NCBI RefSeq assembly: GCF_002994745.2
Contig: NC_037094.1
Coordinates: 3,146,001 to 3,210,000 of the forward strand
Origin: Rosa chinensis
Taxonomy: Eukaryota; Streptophyta; Magnoliopsida; Rosales; Rosaceae
Length of the DNA stretch: 64,000 bases
Reading direction: 5' to 3'
Shown here: one piece after another, positions 1-10,660 of the stretch
How the letters are laid out: each line of letters opens with the position of its first letter
Numbering within the stretch: the first letter of the stretch is position 1
Notes under the pieces: generated by a model
Seen by the model: the letters and a program-made list of their open reading frames with translations, nothing else
Databases searched by the model: none
What the model was told of the DNA's origin: nothing
Position numbers and translations under genes: made by a program

Positions 1-600
1 GCATCTGAAACGCTATTTGAAGAAAAATGGGTGATTGCAGCATCACCTAGGGCGTCATCACCATGATGTACGCTATCCATGGCATCATGGATAAGGACTA
101 TACCAGCCTTAGGCTGGTGGTGGACGACAGTGGCTCCAGAGGCAGCAGCGACGGTCACACTTAGTCCAGGAATCAACTTTTGATTCATGCTTCGTTTCGC
201 TCGAGAGAAAGGATGTCCATGTGAAGTCTTTAGTAGACGAATCATCATATCATGAATAGGATGACCTATCTTGTCGTGACAATGCCAATATGTGTCTAAA
301 TCCAAGAGATTTTCTCTCATGACTTTATTGGATTTAATAGCTCGAATAGTGACATAGAGTCCACTAGATAGACACATAAACTTCTCTACGATGCGCCTTT
401 GTTCGCAATTTGTTTGAGGCATTGCAAAGGAACTCATTTCCGTTCTCTACATGCGTTTTTGCATGGAATCCGTTGGCTATTCATAGGTGCGATTTGCCTT
501 AGGAGCGTAGAGAGTTTATGTGACAGTAATCAAGGTGCCATTTGGCAAGGGAAACTTGGGCTATTCCATGTCCTTAAATTAATATTGATGACCCAGCTAT
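1..600 (-). pseudogene. Copia pol fragment (protease to pre-integrase region)
   Basis: This stretch aligns by eye with the first 250 codons or so of the intact pol near 34480-35235. Shared blocks include those around 165-400, which match 34675-34915. Stop codons and shifts leave no open frame beyond about 70 codons. In the intact copy the same part encodes the aspartic protease and the pre-integrase region. It continues to the left of the window. Confidence 0.75.
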
Positions 601-1019
601 CGTAATCACAAAAGTAATATGCTCATAATCAAAATGGAGTCATAATGAAAAGAACTCGAAATTTTATTCATAAGCCAACAGAGTATATCATTGTCTCTTA
701 ACCATTAGGAGAATCTAATCCAAATGTTAGCTAATGCAAAACAAAGGTAGTCGTTTGACTTCTTTCGGTAACTCCAAAATAAATATGACCAGGTAAGTAG
801 AGAGATGTCAGTGGAGCAAAACTCGCTTAAGTACCACTTATCTCAAAACCTTCCTAGACATCATACTTATTTTGGATGAGCCTATGTCAAGAAAAACTAA
901 ATCAATGGTATTTACTACAAAGTATATTGCAATTGCCTATTACATCTCTTGGAAAAATAAAAGACTTAAACAGAATTGGCGATCTATTGATCTCAGCCAG
1001 ATTTGTAGTCTTTAACCCT

Positions 1020-3267
1020 TCACTCTAGATCATCTTCTTGATCTTCTTGTTCCACATAGTGAGCTTCTCTTGCTTCACAATATGCTTTGTAGGCGGTGAC
1101 AATTTCTTTACGAGCTCTACAAATGTGTGCCCAATGATCAGATACTCCACATCGAGAACATACATCTCTTTGTTCAGACTCCATTGATTGAGGCGCTTTG
1201 AAAGCATCATTTAGATGGCTCTTAGTGTTGGTGGTGCCACCAACATGGCCAGAGGCATTGCATCCCTCTCTCTTTCCACGTTTACCTCTTCGGTTCCGTG
1301 TTAGCCTATTTTGGAGGTTGTTTGGCTCCAATTTTGTTGTAACTGGTCAACAGTCTCTTTTCTTGGGCGGGTGTGCCAGCACCGTTTGGGTGCAGTCGTC
1401 GGGGGTGTCTCTTGACCTGACTTCTTTCAAGCGATTGTGGACGAGGAGAGCACCAACCTCGTCGTGGGATTCTTTGTGCCTCGTGGCGAGGACTTTTGCT
1501 GAGCTTCTTGTTAATCACAATCGATACTCCATGTTGTAAATCGAGCAGAGCGAGAACCATTGGGAAGTGAGGAGAACTTGCTAAAGCGTGACTTTAGCTT
1601 GGCTGATTTGCAGGGCGTTACCCTTTCTTGGCTGGTTCCGTAACCGTTGTGGTCATGGTACTACAATCGGCTCCCGAGGAGACTAGGACCGAAGTACGTT
1701 GATAGAGGGTTTGGTGGCACTGAAAGTCGGCTTCTGAGAAGACTAGGACTAAGAGTGTGGTCACCGGTAAGAGAAAGAGAAGGAGAGAAGTTGCTCTTAG
1801 AGAGGTTTGCTCTAGAGAGACTTAGATCATCTTAGAGATGTATTGATGAGTGAATTGTCTGTGTTCAAGTGTTTCATTGTAACCTCTATTTATAGGCTAC
1901 CATGCCAAAGTGGTTGGCCTTAAACAAATGATAGTGGAGCACTAGTTGGAGATAGTGGAGCACTAAATGGAGATAGAAATGATGAGTTTTGGAGTGATTT
2001 TGAATCACTTTCGGCTCCTTTATTCCTTCAATTATATCTCCACCAAGAAGTCATAATGGGTCTTCGACTCCTTCATGTAAAATTATCCACAATGAGTTTA
2101 GATCATTGTGATGAAATTTTAGAGCTTAATTCCATATGGTTGGGCCGAAATGCTGCTGGGCTCCTCACAGGTCCAGTTTTCCAGTTTTGCTTATGTAGAA
2201 AATTGGACTGATTGTTTGAAGACTTTCCACTTGAAACTAGATCTTGCACTCTTCATAAGAAATTATCCTTGGGATGTCTAGTATTAATATGGAAAGTTTC
2301 AGCTTATTTGGATCTTTTTTGGTTAGTCTTCCGCCCCTATTTCCTTGTTTAGCTCGGTTTCTCCTAGCCGAAGTAGGAAAATGTGCTAAAGTTGACTCTT
2401 CATTTCCATGCTTCCATCATTTCCTTTTCTTACAACTCGCATAATTCTCCATAGTAGGCTTTATTTAGCCTTTAAATAATATATTTCGAACTTGTCGACA
2501 ATATATAGCTTGAGCCACTGACATTGGCTCAATTTCTCCAACACATGCCTTGTCAAGCCAAAATGCTCATTTTGGGTCCAAACAGAGGTTACCTTCCCAA
2601 GTAGAGCGATTATATGGACCAAAACGTCCAGAAGTATCCCTAAGATTAGGGTTATGTTCTTGGCGCCCTCTCTTAAGGATGTTGTCATGTTTTTTAGCAA
2701 CATTCATAGTTCCAATGAGCTCATGAAACCTTGTGATCCGTCCTGCAGTAACATCGATTCAATAGTTCTTAGCGACCATCAATGCAGAGATGGGGAAGGT
2801 AAAGAGAGTCTTATCAATCAACATTGCATTTGTGATCTCTTTACCATAGAATTTCATTAAGGATTTAATGCGAAGTGCTTCCGAGCTGTAGTCAAGAAAT
2901 GACTTGAAAACACATAAGCGGACACTTCTAAGTCAGAAAGCAGGAAGTCACGGACGTTGCCAAATCTTTCTTCGAGTGAGACCCACAGCCTTCTGGGGTC
3001 TTCTTCATTCATACACTCATACTGGAGCGAATCATCCATATGACGAGTCATTAGGATGATGGTTTTCGCCTTATTTGCCTCTAAGGCTGCTCTATTTGCT
3101 TCCAAAGCTTGAACTTGCTTAACAGTTAGCACGTTCTGGATAGGCTCGAGAATCGTATCTAGGATTCCATTGGCCTTGAGATGCTGGCAGACATCACCAA
3201 CCCACCTGTGATATCTAGAGCCAGTTGTTCCCAATGGAGCAAAGTCCAATTTGTTTAGGTTACTCAT
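1020..3267 (-). pseudogene. Copia gag pseudogene, split by a solo LTR
   Basis: The gag starts with ATG at 3267 (MSNLNKLDFAPLGTTG), nearly the same as the intact gag at 36709. The N-terminal part is open to about 2930. A deletion next to the residues SDLE then shifts the frame, and homology continues out of frame to about 2590. A solo LTR fills 1319-2584. The C-terminal part resumes at 1318 with a basic region and a CCHC zinc knuckle (CSRCGVSDHWAHIC), ending near 1020. The family role of gag is to form the particle that packages element RNA. With a shift and an insertion this copy cannot make that protein. Confidence 0.8.
1319..2584 (-). mobile_element. Solo LTR nested in copia gag
   Basis: This 1266-bp insertion begins TGTTTGG and ends CCAAACA, a perfect 7-bp inverted terminus with the TG...CA ends of an LTR. 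It is flanked on both sides by GAGGT (1314-1318 and 2585-2589), a perfect 5-bp target duplication. The interrupted gag reads across the junction. It has no coding capacity, primer site or polypurine tract, which fits a solo LTR left after LTR-LTR recombination. On the minus strand it carries a TATA-like box (CTATAAATAGAGG near 1887-1900), which sets the likely orientation. The parent family (copia or gypsy) cannot be named from the LTR alone. Confidence 0.85.
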
Positions 3268-4252
3268 CCTGAAAGAGAACAAGAAATTAGGGTTAGTTTA
3301 GGAGAGAAAAAGGCTACCACAAAAACAATAAAAAAATTTGAGCGTAATCGCTTCCAAGAAATTCAATTCCAAGAGGTATTGGATTAGATCGTAACAATGA
3401 CATAAGTGGTCGATCATAAATTCTCTACAAACTCTAAGTTTGGAGATCTCAACAAGCTCCAAGCTTGGAGTGAGCACGAACTCCCACAGTTTGGCTTAAT
3501 TAGGTCTCCCATATGATGAAGAAAGGGGGGGGTAGAAGAAGGGAGTTTGCAAGTCTCCGAGAAAAAGAAGAGAAATTGAATTTTAAAAAGGGGAATTTTT
3601 AGAAAAAATATTTCGAAATAGGTAGCCAGAAATTTGCCAGGAAAAAGTGGTCGGAAAAGCTGCAGGAAAGTCGTTGACCGGAGGGTTGACTGTTGTAGAC
3701 AGGAGGGTTGACTGTTGTTGACCGGGGCTGACGTGTCTCGATGACGTGGCTGCTAATGTGGCACTGGTGCTGACGTCTCGCGCTGATGTGGCGAATCTGA
3801 TATTAGTGGGCCGGTGGCAGTGGGCTTTGACTCCTTCTGGGCTTCTCCTGATTTTTTTTCTTCTTCTTCTTCTGCCGGTTCAAGGATGCAAATGCTCTGT
3901 TGACCTGTTCACGTCTTTTTAGGCCAGTTCGGGGGAAAATTTTTGCTGTTCCCTGATTTTGGGATTGAGCTGCTACTGTTGAAAAAATTTAGTTGCAATT
4001 GGAGGTCTGGAATGTGGTGAACCAGTAAAGTATTTGATGCAAGTGGTTTGGAGCTTCCGATAGCCGGTTCGGTAGGTTTCCGGCCGGTTCTTAGGGTGGT
4101 GTCGCTGGTTCTGGACTCCTGGGATGGAGGGCTTCAAGATGTACGGCGGGGGCCGAAAGGGTTTCAAGGTTTTGTATTTAGATTTAGGGTTTTAGCTTCT
4201 TGAATCAGTGTTTGGCTATTTGTTTCAGGGTTAGAGATTCGTGTTGATAATG

Positions 4253-4489
4253 TGTTAAAAAAAAAACTGAAATTGGGAGAGAATTGAGTCGTGCTTTCAT
4301 TGATAATAGGGTCTCTTTATATAGAGGATTACAAGACATAGATACAGAGTTGTATAAGGAAAGATAATCGTACAATTAATCGGATATCTATGAATATTTC
4401 CGAGAATATCTCTAATTCTAAATTCTATTACAATTAGGTCAAGTAACCTAGAGTTTGGGCCAGACACATATTCTGGATTTACTTGAACA
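4253..4489 (-). repeat. 5' LTR of the decayed copia element
   Basis: This is about 237 bp with TG...CA ends. On the minus strand it is followed by CATTATCAACACGA, the counterpart of the primer-site region next to the 5' LTR of the intact element. A TATA-like TCTCTTTATATAGAGG lies near 4312-4327. The outer edge at 4489 rests only on the TG/CA rule because the partner LTR is outside the window. Confidence 0.6.
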
Positions 4490-4601
4490 CTCTTTAATTA
4501 ATTACAATACAAGATTAAATGAAGAAAAGTCACACGTTCAACTCAACAAAAACCGAGACATCTCCTCCTATTCTAGTGATAATGCAAAAGAGGTGCAAAC
4601 A

Positions 4602-4885
4602 AGAATTCAGAGCATCGACATGCACTTGCACCAACATGAATGGATGGTTAGATTGCAATAAATAAACTTTTTATTTTTTTTAAAATAAGGTTGATAATAA
4701 TTATCAAGGGTTGTGATTGTTTGATAAGTGTTGGGTTACTTGCACCAACATGAATGGATGGTTAGATTGCATTAAATAAACTTTTTATTTTTTTTTAAAA
4801 TAAGGTTGATAATAATTATCAAGGGTTATGATTGTTTTATAAGTGTTGGGTTACTTGCACCGTCGGTGCATAGAATAATTTTTAG
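4602..4885. repeat. MITE-like element with internal tandem duplication
   Basis: The ends resemble those of the copy at 59551-59712: an inner GTGCACTTGCAC-type end on the left and CACCGTCGGTGCATA-AATAATTT on the right. The body, beginning ACTTGCACCAACATGAATGG, occurs twice in direct tandem (about 4623-4738 and 4739-4855) with few differences, and a third partial start follows at 4856. The other copy has the body once. It has no coding capacity. The superfamily is not resolved because no clear target duplication is visible. Confidence 0.6.
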
Positions 4886-5427
4886 GAACGGTAATTTTTC
4901 AATTCTTGTTTAGAAGAGAAATTCTTTTGTTCGAGAATTGTGCAGAAGATAATTGGACGATGAAAAAAGAAGGAAATGTTGTGCGTGTTCAACTTTGATC
5001 ATTACTTGATAGAAAACAGATCACTCAACTTCAAAAGTAGAGCGTGCATTCTCCATAGGCATATATATGGTTTGCCCAACATGTTGAAAGAGCTAGAGAT
5101 TCCCAATTACTTGATGTTTCAGTTCAAGAAATCTAGATGGGTAGGTGAACCCACAATAATCCCTTTACATTTCCACATATAGATTAACATATGGCATTTT
5201 CAGACTCATACCATTGTAACTTTGTATGTAACTTGTAACCAAAAATGAAGGTAGTTGAGTTGGTTTATCCAACAAGCTAAACTACCCTCTCTGTTTCTCC
5301 CAAATCCGAAAACATTCCCTACTCATATAAATCCCTGCACATGTATTCAAATCCAACACAAATTAATCTTCCCTCTACTTGGGAAATTAAGGCCTAAACA
5401 ACATATCTGCTTGATTACTATCAAACC

Positions 5428-6973
5428 ATGAAGATCAAGGTGGGAGTCGCAATGTTGGTTGTGACCATCTTTGCCATCCTAATCGATGGTTACAGCTGCA
5501 AAGTGGTGCAGTTTATATTTGGCGACTCTCTCTCGGATGTTGGAAACAACAAGTACTTGGGCAAGAGCCTGGCCCAAGCAAGCTTGCCCTGGTATGGTAT
5601 CGATTTTGGTAATGGATTGCCTAATGGGAGGTTCTCTAATGGTCGTACAGTAGCTGATATTATAGGTAACACCTTTGTCTAACGCTGCACAACTTGTAGT
5701 GCTCGAGGGAGTTTGAGCCTGGAGCACTGTTTTGTTGGATTTGGGGGCTATAGTTTTAAAAAGCTGGTCATGTTTTTGTTGGTTTTTGATGCTGATGAAA
5801 TATACTTGTTTGTTTCTTACATTAAGGTGATAAAATGGGTCTCCCAAGGCCCCCTGCCTATCTAGACCCATCTTTAACCGAAGACATGATACTCGAAAAT
5901 GGAGTGAACTATGCTTCTGGAGGAGGTGGAATCTTGAATGAAACTGGTGCCTTATTTGTAAGTTGCAATCCTAATATCTATTTATACATGTACCCAGTAC
6001 CCTCCTAAGGTCTTGCTTATATGTAACCTCTTGCAGATTCAAAGGCTTTCACTCTACAAGCAAATCGAGCTTTTTGAAGGGACACAAACATTGATAAGGA
6101 GCAAAATTGGCAAAGTGGCAGCAGACAAGTTCTTCCAAGGAGCTCGTTACGTGGTTGCTTTAGGCAGCAATGACTTCATCAACAATTACTTGATGCCGGT
6201 CTATAGCGATTCCTGGAATTACAACGATCAAAGCTTCATCGACTACTTGATGGAAACACTAAAGGCACAACTTCAGGTTGATTCTACTTATCAAGCTATA
6301 GCTAGTTTCTTTCTGCTTCTTGATGATATATTATAATTTCCTAATTAACGTACTTCTGTGTGTATGTGTTTCTTTGAGTAGCTATTGCATACTTTAGGGG
6401 CAAGGCAGCTGATGGTGTTTGGTTTAGGACCAATGGGTTGTATTCCACTACAGAGGGTTCTAAGTACGTCTGGGGATTGCGTAGACAGAGCAAACAACTT
6501 AGCTCTCAGCTTCAACAAAGCTGGAAGCAAGCTAATGGACAATTTGAACGCCAAACTTCCCAACTCCAGCTATAGATTTGGTGATGCTTATGATGTGGTC
6601 AATAATATCATCATCAATCCAAGCAAATATGGTATTTTAATGTGCTTGTCATCACTATGTTCTTATTCTGATAATGAAGTTCTATTTTTAACTTTCTTTT
6701 TGGGGTTCAACTTCAACCTTTGTAGGATTCAGTAACTCAGACTCACCATGCTGCTCATTCGGAAAAATAAGACCGGCTCTAACATGTGTGCCTGCATCAG
6801 TACTGTGCAAAGACAGAAGCAAATATCTGTTCTGGGATGAGTACCACCCATCGGATAGCGCTAACCAATTTATTGCTAATGAGCTCATCAAGAAATTCGG
6901 TTTCACGCGTGTCGATCAAGGCGATGCTCCTTCCTCAGCACCTGCCATTGCTCCATCACCAGATCAGAATTAA
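5428..6973 (+). CDS. GDSL-type esterase/lipase, secreted
   Basis: Five exons join to 368 codons: 5428-5665, 5827-5957, 6037-6276, 6382-6631 and 6726-6973, all with GT-AG introns in consistent phase. The protein has an N-terminal signal peptide (about residues 1-24). It then has the SGNH-hydrolase blocks: block I FGDSLSDVGNN with the nucleophile Ser34, the block III GSNDF motif, and block V DEYHPSD with the catalytic Asp and His. Length and five-exon layout are usual for plant GDSL lipases. The sequence is close to the Arabidopsis At1g74460 group as I recall it. The expected role is hydrolysis of ester bonds in extracellular lipids or cuticle and wall esters; the substrate is unknown. A TATA box (CATATAAAT) lies at 5324-5332. 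The Pro/Ser/Ala-rich tail is typical. Confidence 0.93.
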
Positions 6974-8367
6974 CAAAGAATGAATGTGTGTACTTAATTT
7001 AAAGCTAGAGTGCTGTGTCTGCTACTTAATTAATCACCTGTACTGCTTATTTCATAAAGCAGTTTCTTGCTTGGAGATGATTAAACAGTTTTTCCTATAG
7101 TTATATGGTTTGCAAATGTATGTGCATTCTTATTGTTCAAGGTTTCCTTTTTAATAAAGTCTTTAGTAGTTCGTTCCATACATAATTTAGCATCAATCAG
7201 GTTTGAACTCATATATTATATAATTTGTCACCTGTGGCGTGAATTGTGTTGTACAGTTGTACCTAACATATGAGAAATCAGAAAGCTCTAAGATGCATTG
7301 ATGCATCGTTACATCAATTTTTGGTGGTGGTAGCTAGCTAGACAAACTAAATGTTTGTTTAGAGTTGTCTATTATCAATTTGCTAAGATGGTTTATTGTT
7401 AGATTAAGTTAGTTTACCACTACTGAGAATTTATTACGATTATGTTTAGTGTATTTTAGGATGCATGTATTCACTGTAATTACTTTCCAAGTCAAAATGA
7501 ACTTCACCAAATCCAAACAAGATTCTTCGTGTTTCTGGAAATTCAGAGTACAAAAACTTGGTTGCTCAAATTCTTGTAGTGGCCACAAACACATGTGCAT
7601 ATGGAGACATGCATTGGGTGTCGTGATCACTAATTCCTCGTAGAGTAAAGCAAGGGGAGAGACCGAGAGAGCAAAATAATTTCTTTCGACATCAAGAAAG
7701 AGGAGTTCTATTGGACTTCCCATCCCCCAAACACCCCCCCCCCCCCCAAGGGAATGACTTTAACTCGATTAATTTGAGAGGACGTTTGTCCATTGTGGAT
7801 GTATGGGCAAATAAGCATATTGACATATGGGTGTTGAAAGAATCGTGATACAAAAGAGTGGGCTCGAGAATACCATACAAGTGCAGAATGTGCAAGACAT
7901 ACAGGACATTTGATGCATCCATTTGAGAGTTGTGGCGACAGCCGAGTGGGAATATGGCCTATTTTTCAAAGGACGTAGTACTAGTTGTAGTGATTTTGCG
8001 AAACGCGTGGAGCCGTGGAGTGTCCGATATCAATGATTTATAACTGGACTGTCATTAGTTACAGGAGCCTGATTTCATGGAAATGTTACGGGTTGGTTCA
8101 AGCGAAACCACTTCGGTTTGGTGTTTCTGGAAAGCCATGGCAAATTTATTGGCAGATTGATTGAAGCAAAAGCAAGTGTGACTAATTCTGTCATCATTAG
8201 AATTATAGGTTTAAGGATCCGTATGTCCCTTCTATCTGGGATGTTTATATAAAATATACAGATTCTTTCGGCGACTTCATCCAAGTTTTTTAAATTAAAT
8301 TGAAAAAGAGAAAACATACGAGCATGTCAAGCATCTGATGCAACATGAACATGTCTAACTAGTTACG
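6974..8367. other. Intergenic, no gene seen
   Basis: This holds the 3' flank of the GDSL gene (an AATAAA-type signal near 7153) and AT-rich sequence. A run of about 15 C lies near 7734-7748. The open frames here are short and unlike any family I know. Confidence 0.5.
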
Positions 8368-8586
8368 ATGTACAATTTGTATTCTGTAACTTGGTTTGCT
8401 TTAAAGATATCAAGTATGGACTATGGAGGTCTATTCTTCTTATTCAATCCTCTCAAGGCAAAAGTTCTAATCCTCCCACCAAGTAATGTTAAAGTTCCGG
8501 TCGACTATGAAGATCTCCATCTCTTTGATTGGCTTGGTATGGGATTTGATCATATAACTAACACCTACATCTGTCATAACATGTAG
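8368..8586 (+). pseudogene. F-box-associated (FBA) domain fragment
   Basis: The frame includes YGGLFFLFNPLKAKVLILPP and, further on, GMGFDHITNTY. Order and spacing match the plant FBA domain pattern: a loop giving 'LFLFNP', then 'LPPS', then 'G.GFDP.TNDY'. These domains follow the F-box in SCF substrate receptors. Here there is no F-box upstream and the frame stops after the GFD motif, so it is a fragment. It is a good pattern match but was not confirmed by a profile search. Confidence 0.5.
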
Positions 8587-8886
8587 AAAGCAGAGAACAT
8601 CATGCCTGTGAGGAGTCCAAGCAATGCTACGTGAACATCGAAAAAGCATCTTTCATTACTACGCTGCATTTAACGAAGCAGCACCAACCTATTACATAGT
8701 AATGGCATTTCAATAGAACTGGTTTATACAAAGTTACTTCATTCAATAAGAAACTAGCAATGGCTAAAAGCCTCTAAAACAAATATTCACCAGGAAAGAA
8801 ATGATCACAATGAGAAATGTAATATCTATTGATGCAGCCACCTCTTTTGAGCTGAAATCATTCCATTGTTGTTGAGCTGAATTCAC

Positions 8887-9945
8887 TCAATTATTCTCAT
8901 CTCCATGATTTGAGATGAGGTCTTCCAATTCATCAACGATGGCAGAATAACAGAACCGATATTGCTTCAGCGTCTCGACCATTCCATCTCGCTGAGACCT
9001 GAATGTGGCTATCGTACCAACAAGATCCAAAGCAGACATATCCCCGGAAAGAATTCTCTTCATTGTATCATGAATTGTGCAATATGTTCCGGTTCTCCCA
9101 ATACCTGCACTACAATGCACCACAACCGGCCCAAGCTCTGGTGGCGCCACTTGATATATCAATCCTTTCAACATCTCACGAACATCACTTGTGTCCGAGG
9201 GAACTCCATGGTCAGGCCATTCAGGATAGTGAACATGCAACACAGACACAGGCGGCTCCTCTGACCCTGCCTTACGCCTCACCTCCAAAAGCCGCAGCAC
9301 TAACGAAGAATTACTTTCACTAGACTCGCTACTTCTTATCCACTTTGTGACAATACACACATTTCCGAATTCTCTTTCATCCTCTGCCCGAAAATAATCT
9401 CCACATTTACCTGTATCCAATCTAGTAAGCATAATGACAACAGGGCACTGGTACTGGATCACCATCTCCCAAAAATCCTCATATGTATTCGGAAGTGGAC
9501 CTTGTGTTGCAATGAAACGAGACAAGCTAGTCGTGACAAAGCTGGCATTAATGTAGTCACCTCCCCTGGTGGAAGAGCCCTTCAGAACAACCCTGTTTTC
9601 GTCAAACGGCAAGATCTCATCGTACCGATTCTTCCTCCAATTAGCACTGCTGAGACCCACACTGCAACTCTTCTCAATCACAGCTTGCTCATATAGCTCA
9701 TCAAACTCAAGGCTGATCTGGCCAGGGTTCTGTAACTTGTCTTTGAAGAACTTGAGAGCCTGGGAGCAATACTTGTACTGATCGGCGGTGAGGACCACTC
9801 TCGGCCGCCGCGGAGAGAAAGCCAAGAACTCCGGCAGGGCTTGTTCTGACGGCGATGAATCCACGTTCCCCAGTTTTTGGAATTTGATGACGTCATTATC
9901 ACCATCAACGTCACAATCGACCTGGGTTCTCTTGGTGTTAGCCAT
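8887..9945 (-). CDS. PTP1: Protein tyrosine phosphatase, PTP1-like
   Basis: A single uninterrupted frame of 352 codons starts at ATG 9945. It is a classical PTP: KNRYDE at 105-110, the general-acid loop YPEWPDHG with Asp245, the P-loop HCSAGIGRTG at 277-286 with catalytic Cys278 and Arg284, and a Q-loop QRDGMV near the C-terminus. Length and motifs fit plant PTP1, a cytosolic phosphotyrosine phosphatase reported to restrain MAP kinases such as MPK3 and MPK6. The N-terminal 45 residues are acidic and low in homology. No signal peptide or membrane segment is seen. The lack of introns stands out next to the multi-exon genes around it. PTP1 is the only classical tyrosine-specific PTP gene I know in Arabidopsis, so the assignment is fairly safe. 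Confidence 0.93.
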   Translation of the reverse strand: MANTKRTQVDCDVDGDNDVIKFQKLGNVDSSPSEQALPEFLAFSPRRPRVVLTADQYKYCSQALKFFKDKLQNPGQISLEFDELYEQAVIEKSCSVGLSSANWRKNRYDEILPFDENRVVLKGSSTRGGDYINASFVTTSLSRFIATQGPLPNTYEDFWEMVIQYQCPVVIMLTRLDTGKCGDYFRAEDEREFGNVCIVTKWIRSSESSESNSSLVLRLLEVRRKAGSEEPPVSVLHVHYPEWPDHGVPSDTSDVREMLKGLIYQVAPPELGPVVVHCSAGIGRTGTYCTIHDTMKRILSGDMSALDLVGTIATFRSQRDGMVETLKQYRFCYSAIVDELEDLISNHGDENN

Positions 9946-10660
9946 TTCCGGTTAAATTTGAGATCTTGTATCAGAAATTTAAGAGAAACAGCGCAAATCA
10001 GAAGCTAATTAGGAAACCCCACATCGGTAATGTTAGGGTTTTTTTTATATTGAAAACGACCGTGAGCCTATACAGGAACCGAAAATTTACCTTGCTAAAC
10101 CTTCAGAGATTGCTTTCTGCCAATTACAGCGGTGCTGTGAAGTCGATTGAGGTTTCGATCGCGACTCTAGGGTTTGGCACAGTGGGGGATTTTGATTTCG
10201 CTGGATACAGAGCTCGCCTACTTCGAATTTGGGGATTTGTAGGACGACGTCGTTGTGCTTTTGTTTCAAGTATTTAGCAATGAGACCACCTTCTCCCGTG
10301 ACATATAGAAATGGGTACCTTTTTTTGTTTGGACAAAGATAGTTGGATGGGGGAGGCAGTCTACAACCTCACGACCGTTATGAACCGTTTGTGGTCTGTA
10401 GGAACTTTATTAATATTTGAGTGCTAATTCCATTGATTAGTCAGATTCCATTGATTCAAGGTTTTTCACCTTTAAAGCCCGCAGCCCGCAGGCTTGATTG
10501 CCGGATGTCTCGTGATGATACACACTCTTTAAAAGTTGACACCTTAACCATCATCAAATGGGTACGGCAGGATCCCAGCACCCTGCAACTTACTAATTAG
10601 GGACTTGTGAATGTTAGAGCTCAGACTTGAGTAGAGCTTCCATTTAAGTAAGTGTCTTGA
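9946..10660. other. PTP1 upstream region
   Basis: This is the probable promoter and 5' leader of the minus-strand phosphatase. A plus-strand open frame at 9966-10277 resembles nothing I know and is taken as chance. Transposon-derived sequence begins at 10661. Confidence 0.5.

Larger units (their letters stand above)
1..4489 (-). mobile_element. Decayed Ty1/copia retrotransposon, cut by window edge
   Basis: This is the 5' part of a copia element on the minus strand. From right to left it has an LTR, a leader, a broken gag, a non-coding spacer and the start of pol. The order and much of the sequence match the intact element at 30803-38019. Its gag is frameshifted and its pol has no long open frame, so it is inactive. 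A solo LTR lies inside its gag. Its LTR differs clearly from that of the intact element, so the two belong to related but separate families. The 3' end and second LTR lie beyond base 1, so no target duplication can be checked. Confidence 0.85.

Noticed and set aside
1198..1835. Several frames of 60-113 aa around 1.2-1.8 kb
   Set aside because: They overlie the zinc-knuckle end of gag on the other strand and the solo LTR.
9966..10277. 103-aa plus-strand frame upstream of PTP1
   Set aside because: It lies in the promoter/leader of the phosphatase gene and has no recognisable motif.
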